41,288 bases of DNA from JAHLMO01 sp038997305. GTDB taxonomy: Archaea > Aenigmatarchaeota > Aenigmatarchaeia > CG10238-14 > SpSt-28. Position 1 is the first letter of the stretch; every line of letters starts with the position of its first letter. Below the pieces are notes generated by a model. That model was not told the DNA's origin. It saw nothing but the letters and a program-made list of their open reading frames with translations, and did not search any database. The position numbers were made by a program, and so were the translations under genes. This document shows positions 1-6,710 of the stretch, in pieces. Location of the stretch: assembly GCA_038997305.1 (NCBI GenBank), contig JAWAZZ010000006.1:1-41288 (forward strand). Reading direction: 5' to 3'.

Positions 1-215
1 TTTTTATCAAAAGATAATGGAATTAAACCCAATCTATGAGCAACAATTTCATCTGGTAAAACACTGTCATTTTTAAAGAAATCTACCCATTCTATTGCCA
101 TAGTCGGTATTTCAGCTATTATGCTTCTTCTTATCATTGCAGCCATTCCTGGAGTTATATTAGTAACTTTTATTTTTATTTCATCAGAGTTTTTTTCTAA
201 TATTTTAACTTCCAT
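1..215 (-). CDS. rpo3: DNA-directed RNA polymerase subunit D (Rpo3/RpoD), N-terminal part, cut by the window edge
   Basis: Reverse-strand frame from the ATG at 213-215 runs without a stop to the window edge (71 codons). It begins MEVKILEKNSDEIKIKV, then reads TPGMAAMIRRSIIAEIPTMA, and later VLPDEIVAHRLGLIPL. This is the alpha-type dimerisation signature: an N-terminal strand, the N-x-RR-type helix that inserts into the Rpo3-Rpo11 assembly platform, and the D-E-x-x-A-H-R-x-G-x-x-P motif shared with Rpb3/AC40. Rpo3 nucleates assembly of archaeal RNA polymerase. The insert domain and any Fe-S cluster lie outside the window, so cluster presence cannot be judged. A TATA-like box lies about 20 nt upstream, at the end of the next gene, so it may have its own leaderless promoter. 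Confidence 0.93.
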   Translation of the reverse strand, partial: MEVKILEKNSDEIKIKVTNITPGMAAMIRRSIIAEIPTMAIEWVDFFKNDSVLPDEIVAHRLGLIPLSFDK

Positions 216-231
216 AAATATTGATTAAATA

Positions 232-239
232 TTTATTTA
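232..239 (-). promoter_or_regulatory. TATA box (box A) of rpo3
   Basis: The reverse strand reads TTTAAATA at 239 to 232, that is -24 to -17 from the rpo3 ATG. This matches the spacing seen in front of other likely leaderless genes of this window. It overlaps the A/T-rich gap just past the end of the YjbQ gene, so rpo3 can be transcribed independently. Confidence 0.5.
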
Positions 240-241
240 AA

Positions 242-646
242 TCATTTACCAAGTATTTCAACTATTACCTTTCTATTTCTTGCCCTATCTAATTCTATTA
301 ATAGAACTCTTTGCCATGTACCTCTAATCAATTTTCTATTTTTTACTGGAAATATTAAAAATTGCTTTAAATAACTAGCAGCTAAATGGGCATCTGCATT
401 ATCATCTATAATATTATGTTTCCAATCTCCTTCAAAATCTTTTTTAATCTTTGTTATAATATCTTCTTTTAAATATTCTTCGTTTTCATTTGCTATTAGA
501 CAGCATGTTGCATGAGGAGCAAAAATTAAACAAATTCCATCGTTAATTTTACTATTTTCGACGAAATTCTCTATTTTCTCAGTTAAATCTACTATTTCAT
601 ATTTACCTTTTGTTTTAATCTCAAACTCTTTTATTTCTATTTCCAT
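242..646 (-). CDS. YjbQ/UPF0047 family protein
   Basis: 134 aa, the full length for the YjbQ (UPF0047) family of small trimeric beta-sandwich proteins. Visible family features are the central PHATCCLIANENE segment (His and Asn/Glu of the putative active site), the D-N-A-D-A-H-L motif (about residues 82-88) with its metal-binding His, and the RGTWQRVLLIELD strand near the C-terminus. Family members were reported to have weak thiamin-phosphate synthase activity, but the physiological role is unknown. The start codon is 11 nt from that of map on the other strand, so the two genes are divergent with interlocked promoters. The assignment is firm and the function is not. Confidence 0.9.
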   Translation of the reverse strand: MEIEIKEFEIKTKGKYEIVDLTEKIENFVENSKINDGICLIFAPHATCCLIANENEEYLKEDIITKIKKDFEGDWKHNIIDDNADAHLAASYLKQFLIFPVKNRKLIRGTWQRVLLIELDRARNRKVIVEILGK

Positions 647-657
647 AAATTAATTTA

Positions 658-1539
658 ATGATGCAAGAAGAATATTTCGAAGAGTACAAAAAAAGATATA
701 AGAAATTAAAGGAAATTTCTGAAGAAGTTTGGAAATTAGTAGACAATATAATGAAAGAAGAAAAAATAAGTATAATTCGACTTACAAACGAAATAGAGAA
801 AAAAATTATAGAGCTCGGAGCAAAACCGGCGTTTCCAGTTAATATCAGCATTAACGAAATAGCTGCTCATTATACTGCTGAATTTGAAGACTTTGAAATA
901 GATTTAGAAAAACACATGGTAAAAGTTGATTTTGGAATAATGATAGATGGTTATATTTTTGATACTGCAAAAACTTATTATAATGGCGAATATTATGAAA
1001 TTGTTGAAGCTGCAAAAAAAGCTTTTGAAGAAAGTTTAAAAGAAATAAAAGCTGGTAATAAAATAAACACGCCAGGAAAAATTGTTGAAGAAATTGCTGC
1101 CCAATATAAATTAAAACCTATAAGAAATTTAGGTGGTCATGGATTAGGATTATACAGAATTCATACAGAACCTTCTTTAATAAATACAAATTTTGAAACG
1201 AACGAAGAATTTATTGCAGGTATGCCAATAGCTTGGGAAGTATTTATAACTAATGGTAGCGGATATGTAAAAGATAGTTTTCCATCTTTGATTTTCGAAA
1301 TAAAGAATTTAGATAGATTAAACTTAATAAGATTGCCACAGGCAAGAAAAGTAATAGAATATTGTTATGAAAACTTCAAGACAATGCCATTTGCAAAAAG
1401 ATGGATACCATTTGACAAAAACATTGTTAATTATGCTATAGCAGAAGGGATAAGATTCGATATAATTCATGAATATCCGGTATTAAAGGAAGTTAAAAAT
1501 TCTTTTGTTGCGCAATTTGAAACAACCATAATTGTTTGA
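658..1539 (+). CDS. map: Methionine aminopeptidase, type II (archaeal)
   Basis: 293 aa, the size of archaeal MetAP type II, which removes the initiator methionine from nascent proteins. The pita-bread fold signatures are present: FPVNISINEIAAHYT with His71, the metal ligands Asp91 and Asp102 (VDFGIMIDGYIFDTA), His161 (LGGHGLG) with substrate His169, Glu194 (IAWEVF) and Glu288 (VAQFE) close to the C-terminus. All five metal ligands are therefore retained. One small oddity is that the usual E-P after the fourth ligand is E-V. Two ATGs in tandem (658 and 661) could start translation; the first is used here. The 3' end overlaps by 57 nt with a convergent membrane-protein gene. Confidence 0.95.
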   Translation: MMQEEYFEEYKKRYKKLKEISEEVWKLVDNIMKEEKISIIRLTNEIEKKIIELGAKPAFPVNISINEIAAHYTAEFEDFEIDLEKHMVKVDFGIMIDGYIFDTAKTYYNGEYYEIVEAAKKAFEESLKEIKAGNKINTPGKIVEEIAAQYKLKPIRNLGGHGLGLYRIHTEPSLINTNFETNEEFIAGMPIAWEVFITNGSGYVKDSFPSLIFEIKNLDRLNLIRLPQARKVIEYCYENFKTMPFAKRWIPFDKNIVNYAIAEGIRFDIIHEYPVLKEVKNSFVAQFETTIIV

Positions 1540-1995
1540 AATTAAGAGAATTCCTAAAATTAAAAATGTTTGAACTATGTTTTGAAAGTTCGAAAAATAT
1601 AAATCTAAATTTATAGAAAATTCTAGTATTAAAAAAATTTCGAAAATTATTCTAAAAAAGTTTTGAACAAAAAGCAATAAAATAGTTTTTATTAATAAAG
1701 AATATTTTCTATAAAATAGCATAACTACCGAAATTATTATTAATGGCTTTAACATCAAACAATCTACAGTTATTATAAAATTTACATTCTTAATAAAAAT
1801 GTTTTCGTTTTTTACCTCAATTTCTTCAAAAAAGAATTTTAAAAAATTGTAAAGAAAATTTGCATAGAAGTATTGTAAATTACTAAGATCTAAACTTTCT
1901 ACTAAAATAGCTATTGAAAATCCTATGATCACTACAAAAAAGAATAAAGCTATTTGCTTAGAGCATTTAATAAGTTTATTAGTTTTTCTTTCCAT
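1483..1995 (-). CDS. Small polytopic membrane protein, archaeosortase/exosortase-like (tentative)
   Basis: 170 aa with about four hydrophobic segments (around residues 14-33, 80-95, 100-125 and 138-154). Between segments it reads FIITVDC (Cys79) and then QNFFRI (Arg115). A Cys at the membrane face followed about 35 residues later by N-x-x-R is the arrangement of the exosortase/archaeosortase transpeptidase family, which cuts C-terminal sorting signals of surface proteins. Against this, the usual Ser/Thr-Gly after the Cys is missing and no third catalytic His or Arg is evident before the last segment. The start overlaps the upstream DUF460 gene by 46 nt and the end overlaps map by 57 nt. No other ATG gives a shorter sensible start. 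Treat as a candidate only. Confidence 0.4.
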   Translation of the reverse strand: MERKTNKLIKCSKQIALFFFVVIIGFSIAILVESLDLSNLQYFYANFLYNFLKFFFEEIEVKNENIFIKNVNFIITVDCLMLKPLIIISVVMLFYRKYSLLIKTILLLFVQNFFRIIFEIFLILEFSINLDLYFSNFQNIVQTFLILGILLISNNYGCFKLRNKRIFNFL

Positions 1996-2900
1996 TTTTT
2001 CTCTAAAATTTCTAATTTTATTTTACCTATTTTTTCATAATTCTCAAAACTATCAATTATAATTCTCAAATTCCAAACATTTTCAACATTCTTTTCAGTA
2101 ATTACGAATTTTGGTTCAAACTTTTCTAATATGTAAAATTTTTCTATAGAATTAGATAAAATAACGAAATCGTTTACATAAGTTTTTAATATCGATAAAA
2201 ATCTTTCATTAATTTCATCTAGCCTTATATAAGGAATTTCATCCTTTTCTAAATTTAATTTCAAAATTTCTATTACATACTTTAATGCTTGATTCTCTAT
2301 TTCCAATTCTCTATTCTCTAAAGTTATATATTCATATCTTATTTGTTGCTTTTGATTTTTTAGCTTTTCTATAAGCTCTCTTAATCTTTTGTTTTCCTCT
2401 TTCAATTGCTTTATTTTTTCTATTAATTTTTTAACATCGATGCTGTTCTCTGATTTAACTGGCTTTCTTTCTTTTTCGATTTTCAAAACATTTAAATTAT
2501 TCTTACTCTCTTCAAATTTCTTATTTTCCTGCTCCAATAATTTTCTCCTTATTCTTTTCATGCCTATTATAGCAGAAAATATTGCATCTCTTTCATGCCA
2601 ATTTTTATAATCATAACCTTTAGTTAGTCTTATCTTTTTCTTTTCACTTTCATCTTTTAAAGGATGAAAAACTTTAACACCTAAAGATATAGCAATACTT
2701 TTAATTTTTTTAGGAACTTTTTTCTTATCGCAACAAATTAGTAAGGGTTTTCCAAACTTTAAAATATCATCAATCATTTCGCTCTTAGAATATTCTTTTT
2801 TGCTCTTTAAAAAAAGTACTTTAAAATTTTTATCCAAAACACAAATTGCACTAGTAGTTCCAATATCTATTCCAACAACTATTTCATTGTTTGAATTCAT
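1950..2900 (-). CDS. DUF460-like protein with RNase H-like N-terminal fold and coiled coil
   Basis: 316 aa. It opens with VVGIDIGTTSAICVLD, an RNase H/ASKHA-type first strand with an acidic residue, and continues to GVKVFHP and KGYDYKNWHERDAIFSAIIGM, typical of archaeal DUF460 proteins (predicted RuvC/RNase H-like nucleases). A long charged coiled coil follows (about residues 145-215), then a mixed C-terminal region. Relatives I recall are often near 600 aa, so this may be a reduced version. It overlaps the Hef-type nuclease upstream by 17 nt, suggesting co-transcription and a possible link to DNA repair. The nuclease activity is predicted from fold only. Confidence 0.65.
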   Translation of the reverse strand: MNSNNEIVVGIDIGTTSAICVLDKNFKVLFLKSKKEYSKSEMIDDILKFGKPLLICCDKKKVPKKIKSIAISLGVKVFHPLKDESEKKKIRLTKGYDYKNWHERDAIFSAIIGMKRIRRKLLEQENKKFEESKNNLNVLKIEKERKPVKSENSIDVKKLIEKIKQLKEENKRLRELIEKLKNQKQQIRYEYITLENRELEIENQALKYVIEILKLNLEKDEIPYIRLDEINERFLSILKTYVNDFVILSNSIEKFYILEKFEPKFVITEKNVENVWNLRIIIDSFENYEKIGKIKLEILEKKWKEKLINLLNALSK

Positions 2901-3534
2901 AATTTATTATTTTTTCTATTTTCTTTGCTCTCTTTTCTCCTAAAATAGATACTAACTCGCTTCTTTTTGCATTTATGAAATTTTTTATGCTTTTAAAATG
3001 TTTTATAATTTTTTCAGCTGTTTTAAAAGATATTCCAGGAAAACTTGCCAAAATAGTTAAAACCGCTTTTTCTATTTCTTTGGGTTTTTTCTTAAACTTA
3101 GTTTTTGGTAAAATAATAAAATCACTTCCATATTTTTCTGAAATCTTTTCTAAAATTTTTGAGGTTTCATATATATCGTTAGAAAATATTATAGATACAT
3201 TGGTTGAAGCTAATATCTTTGATATCATGCCATAAAAAATTTCTCTCTTCCTTTCATCTAAATAATTAACATCAGCAAAATTTTCAACTATCAAAATAAT
3301 TTTCCTAAAGTTATTTAAATGCTGTATTTGCTCAAAAATTCTTTTATCAAAAGTTGAATTCAAGAAATCGTTAAGAGTTTTTCTCTCTATTCCAATATCT
3401 CCTATTATAAAATCTATTGGCAAATTATCTTCGATAACTTTTATATTTTTATTGTTTTTCAAAATTTCTATTATTTCTCTTTCCCTAAAATCTGCAAGAA
3501 TTATTGGCTTGGTAACTAACAATTTTTGAATCAT
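2884..3534 (-). CDS. ERCC4/XPF-type nuclease with helix-hairpin-helix (nuclease half of Hef)
   Basis: 216 aa. Residues about 12-140 form an XPF-family nuclease domain, with ADFRERE at the start and the diagnostic GD-x(n)-ERK motif as IGDIGIERKT. A C-terminal helix-hairpin-helix tandem follows (LASFPGISFKTAEKIIKHF and SELVSILGEKRAKKIEKI). This matches the C-terminal half of archaeal Hef, which cleaves forked and flap DNA at stalled replication forks. The start ATG overlaps the stop of the Hef-type helicase in an ATGA, so the two parts are translated in series and probably assemble again. A stand-alone XPF would have a similar domain layout, but the adjacent helicase argues for split Hef. Confidence 0.9.
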   Translation of the reverse strand: MIQKLLVTKPIILADFREREIIEILKNNKNIKVIEDNLPIDFIIGDIGIERKTLNDFLNSTFDKRIFEQIQHLNNFRKIILIVENFADVNYLDERKREIFYGMISKILASTNVSIIFSNDIYETSKILEKISEKYGSDFIILPKTKFKKKPKEIEKAVLTILASFPGISFKTAEKIIKHFKSIKNFINAKRSELVSILGEKRAKKIEKIINYEFKQ

Positions 3535-5054
3535 TTGTTAATGCCTAACAATTCTTTTCTTATTTCGCTAATTATTTTTCTCATTTTTCTTTCTTTATGA
3601 AATGCAGACCAATAATATGCTTCGTCTCTCGTATCTTTTGTTATTAAGAAAATTACTTTTCCATGTTCTTGTCTTCCAACTCTTCCTCTTCTTTGTATTG
3701 CTCTTATTTCACTAGGTACTGGCTCGTAAAATATTGCGTAGTCAGTTTTTGGAATATCTAAACCCTCTTCTCCTACGCTAGAACAAATTAAAATATTATA
3801 CATACCATTTGCAAAATTTTTTATTACAGCTTCTTGCTCTTTTTGGCTCATACCTTCATATTTTTCTTTGCTTGCTTGACCAACTAATTTTGCAACCTTA
3901 AAACCTTTGGATTTTAACTCATTATAAATAAATTCTATAGTTGCTCTATAGTTCGCAAATACTATTATTTTTACATTCGGGTTAGAAGAAATTAAAAGCT
4001 TTAATATTTCTTCCAATTTTTCCATTTTTGGATGAGGTAATTTTTTCTCTATAAAATTTCTTACAATACTTTCAGCAATTTTTATTCTTAAATCATTAGC
4101 TAAAGCTTTTTCGTATTGTTTATTACTATTTTTCAATTTTTCTAAATAATCCAAAAAATATGTAGAGCTTTGAGTTTCTAACAATTCTAATAAATATTCA
4201 ACCTTTATCAATTGCAAAAGTTTAAACAAAATATTTTTAAAAACATTTTTATTTAAAATATCTGCCTTTTCTAAGAATTTTTCGTATATTTGAAGTAACT
4301 CTTTCTTTTTTATTTCTTCGCTTGGCAAAATTCCTAAGTTCACTAAATCTTTAATCAATTCTTTTCTTACTTTTTCTATTTCGTCTCTTGCTTTTTTTAT
4401 TTCTTCTGGTAATTCTACACTAACAAAAATTTTGTCAACCTTTTTGATATATGGCCTTATATCTGGATCGTACTCGCTTCTAATTTCTATGTACTGAATG
4501 TTTAAATGATTTTTTATTTCCTCTATTCTTTCTCTTTCACTTCCAGGAGATGCGGTTAGTGCTAATATTAAAGGATATTTTGATTGCTCTAAGTATTTTC
4601 TTGCAACATATGTATATGCATATTCTTTTACACATCTATGGGCTTCGTCAAAAACAACTAAACTAAAATCCGAAAGATTTAAAGTATTATCTTCTAAATC
4701 GTTTTGAATTGTTTGAGGAGTAGCAATTATGACTTTTGCAAACTTGTATAAAAACTTTCTATCTTCTTTAGGAATTTTTCCTGTAATATCAACAATTCTG
4801 CTTTTATCTATTTTCATTAATTTTCTAAAAGTGTTTGTATGCTGAATTACTAGAGGCCTTGTAGGAGCAAGCATTAAAACTTTGCTTTCTGGATATTTCA
4901 TTAATCTATTTGCAGCAACAATAATCGCAATAATAGTTTTTCCCGTTCCAGTTGGTAAAATAACTAAAGTATTTCCTTTTAATGCTGTGTTAGCAATGTT
5001 AATTTGATACTCTCTAATTTCTATTAATTCAGTTCTCAATAACTCGCTTACCAT
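3531..5054 (-). CDS. hef: Hef/FANCM-type superfamily 2 helicase (helicase half of Hef)
   Basis: 507 aa SF2 helicase of the Mph1/FANCM/Hef group. Visible motifs are REYQINIA (Q-like), LPTGTGKT (Walker A, about residue 34-41), APTRPLV (Ia), VVFDEAHRC (II, DEAH), LTASPG (III), an insert domain about 215-330, then IIVFANYRATIEFIY (IV), SSVGEEGLDIP (V) and QRRGRVGRQEHG (VI). Hef unwinds forks and Holliday junctions. In many archaea it is fused to the XPF nuclease; here the protein ends shortly after motif VI and the nuclease is the next gene, overlapping by 4 nt. The downstream DUF460 protein overlaps in turn, suggesting one repair operon. Confidence 0.93.
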   Translation of the reverse strand: MVSELLRTELIEIREYQINIANTALKGNTLVILPTGTGKTIIAIIVAANRLMKYPESKVLMLAPTRPLVIQHTNTFRKLMKIDKSRIVDITGKIPKEDRKFLYKFAKVIIATPQTIQNDLEDNTLNLSDFSLVVFDEAHRCVKEYAYTYVARKYLEQSKYPLILALTASPGSERERIEEIKNHLNIQYIEIRSEYDPDIRPYIKKVDKIFVSVELPEEIKKARDEIEKVRKELIKDLVNLGILPSEEIKKKELLQIYEKFLEKADILNKNVFKNILFKLLQLIKVEYLLELLETQSSTYFLDYLEKLKNSNKQYEKALANDLRIKIAESIVRNFIEKKLPHPKMEKLEEILKLLISSNPNVKIIVFANYRATIEFIYNELKSKGFKVAKLVGQASKEKYEGMSQKEQEAVIKNFANGMYNILICSSVGEEGLDIPKTDYAIFYEPVPSEIRAIQRRGRVGRQEHGKVIFLITKDTRDEAYYWSAFHKERKMRKIISEIRKELLGINK

Positions 5055-5061
5055 TAATAAA

Positions 5062-6078
5062 TTAAAGCTTTACTAAATTTATCGGATTTCCACTAATAAA
5101 GCTTAAAATATTTTGTAATGTTGTTTTTCTTATTTCTTCTATTGCTTCGTAAGTATTAAATGCGTTGTGTGGAGTAATTATAACATTTTTATCTTTGTCT
5201 TCCATTTCTATCAAAATATGGTTTGCCAATAAACTTTCTAAAGATTCTTTTTCTAACTTGTTTTTAATTAATAGCTCTGCTTCTTCTAATATTTCTTTTT
5301 CTCCTTCTAAAACATCTAATGCCGCATATTTTACTTTTCCGCTTTTTAAGTATTTAATCAAAGCTTTTGTATCTATTAATGCACCCCTAGCAGTATTTAT
5401 TATTATTACTCCGTCTTTCATTTTCTGAAATGCTTCTTCGTTCAACAAATGATAGTTTTCCTTTGTTAAGTTTGCATGTAAAGAGATTATATCTGAATTT
5501 CTCAACAAATAATCTAAATCGACATATTCATATCCAATTCTTCTAGCCTCTTCATAATTTGGATAAATATCGAATGCAATAACTCTCATTCCAAAAGCTT
5601 TTGCAATCTCAGCAACTCTTCTACCAATTTTTCCTGCACCTATAATTCCTAAGGTTTTTCCTTTAAGCTCAAAACCTCTCAAATTTTCTAAACTAAAATC
5701 TCCTTTTCTCGTTCTTTCAAAACTTTCAATTATTTTTCTTGAAATACATAGAAGCAATGCAAAAGTATGTTCAGCGACACTTTCTATTCCGTAAGATGGT
5801 ACGTTAGAAACAAATATACCTTTTTCTTTACAAACATTTAAATCAATATGATCATATCCAGTACTTCTAGTAACTATATATTTTAGCTTTTTTGCATTTT
5901 TCAAAACTTTTGAATTAATTCTTGAATGTATAAATATACTTACTATGTCGCTATTTTCTATTAAATTTGAATTTTCCTCGCTTAAAGGTTCTCTATAGAA
6001 TTCTAACTCATAATTTTTCAAATTCTCGCTAAAAAATCTTATATCTTCATCACTTACTTCAAAAAATGTTATTTTCAT
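5062..6078 (-). CDS. D-isomer-specific 2-hydroxyacid dehydrogenase, D-lactate dehydrogenase-like
   Basis: 338 aa NAD-dependent dehydrogenase. The split catalytic domain contains VTRSTGYDHIDL and SVAEHTFALLL. The Rossmann domain has GIIGAGKIGRRVAEIA followed by VIAFD, an acidic residue that favours NAD. The catalytic set is visible: Arg in NTARGALIDT, Glu in LDVLEGE, and His in ITPHNAFNTYEA. The insertion between the Glu and His segments, with the acidic EME stretch, is typical of D-lactate dehydrogenases (LdhA/FldH type) rather than phosphoglycerate dehydrogenase. It could balance redox by reducing pyruvate. It follows the split nrdJ genes (2-nt gap) and may be co-transcribed with them. The substrate is inferred. 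Confidence 0.85.
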   Translation of the reverse strand: MKITFFEVSDEDIRFFSENLKNYELEFYREPLSEENSNLIENSDIVSIFIHSRINSKVLKNAKKLKYIVTRSTGYDHIDLNVCKEKGIFVSNVPSYGIESVAEHTFALLLCISRKIIESFERTRKGDFSLENLRGFELKGKTLGIIGAGKIGRRVAEIAKAFGMRVIAFDIYPNYEEARRIGYEYVDLDYLLRNSDIISLHANLTKENYHLLNEEAFQKMKDGVIIINTARGALIDTKALIKYLKSGKVKYAALDVLEGEKEILEEAELLIKNKLEKESLESLLANHILIEMEDKDKNVIITPHNAFNTYEAIEEIRKTTLQNILSFISGNPINLVKL

Positions 6079-6080
6079 AA

Positions 6081-6707
6081 TTAGTTACATTTAGAGTATC
6101 CACATTCAGGATTAATACAAGTATAACAACCTTCCTCTACTTTTAAAGTTTTCATACCACATTTTGGACATATTTGAAAGTTTGCGTCTTCCAACAAATT
6201 ATTTTCAGAGTTATTACTCAATTTAATTAAGACTCTTTTTTCTTCCTTTTCTTTCTTTATTAAACCAGCTTCTATAAAAAACTCCTCTAATATATCGGCT
6301 AATTCTGCATAGAATGAGTTTATGTATTTTCCATCTTTGAAATATCCAACCCCATTAGGATCGTAAACGCTTCTTAGCTCTTCTAAAACAAAAGTAGGAT
6401 CTTCACTTCTTCTAAATATCGCAGATAATAATCTAGTTAATATTGTGAATTCGGCAGCTTTTGTCAAATCTTTAGAGTTTAGAAATATTTCAAACGGTCT
6501 AATCTTTCCATCTTTTTCTTTGATATATCCTATAGTAACAAAAACACTATGTTTTACAAATTTGCTTTTTAATTTATAAACTTTAGCATCTAAAACGTAT
6601 GGCCTCTCTATTGGTGAGCTTATTTTCTCTTTTTCTTTTTGTTCTTCTTTTTTCACTTCTTCCTCAACTTTTTTTACTTTTTTTATGTTGGAAACCAATA
6701 CTATCAT
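6081..6707 (-). CDS. C-terminal segment of class II ribonucleotide reductase (TSCPD domain plus zinc finger), separate gene
   Basis: 208 aa. After a lysine/glutamate-rich N-terminus, residues about 38-145 form a TSCPD-type domain (RPYVLDAKVYKLK, RPFEIFLNS, ILTRLLSAIFRR, VLEELRSVYDP), as found near the C-terminus of adenosylcobalamin-dependent NrdJ. The protein ends with ICPKCGMKTLKVEEGC and ECGYSKC, the zinc-finger/redox-cysteine tail that re-reduces the active-site disulfide in NrdJ. It starts only 3 nt after the stop of the catalytic subunit gene. In most organisms these regions are one polypeptide, so this is a split gene, and the product should act in trans on the larger protein. Confidence 0.85.
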   Translation of the reverse strand: MIVLVSNIKKVKKVEEEVKKEEQKEKEKISSPIERPYVLDAKVYKLKSKFVKHSVFVTIGYIKEKDGKIRPFEIFLNSKDLTKAAEFTILTRLLSAIFRRSEDPTFVLEELRSVYDPNGVGYFKDGKYINSFYAELADILEEFFIEAGLIKKEKEEKRVLIKLSNNSENNLLEDANFQICPKCGMKTLKVEEGCYTCINPECGYSKCN

Positions 6708-6710
6708 AAT

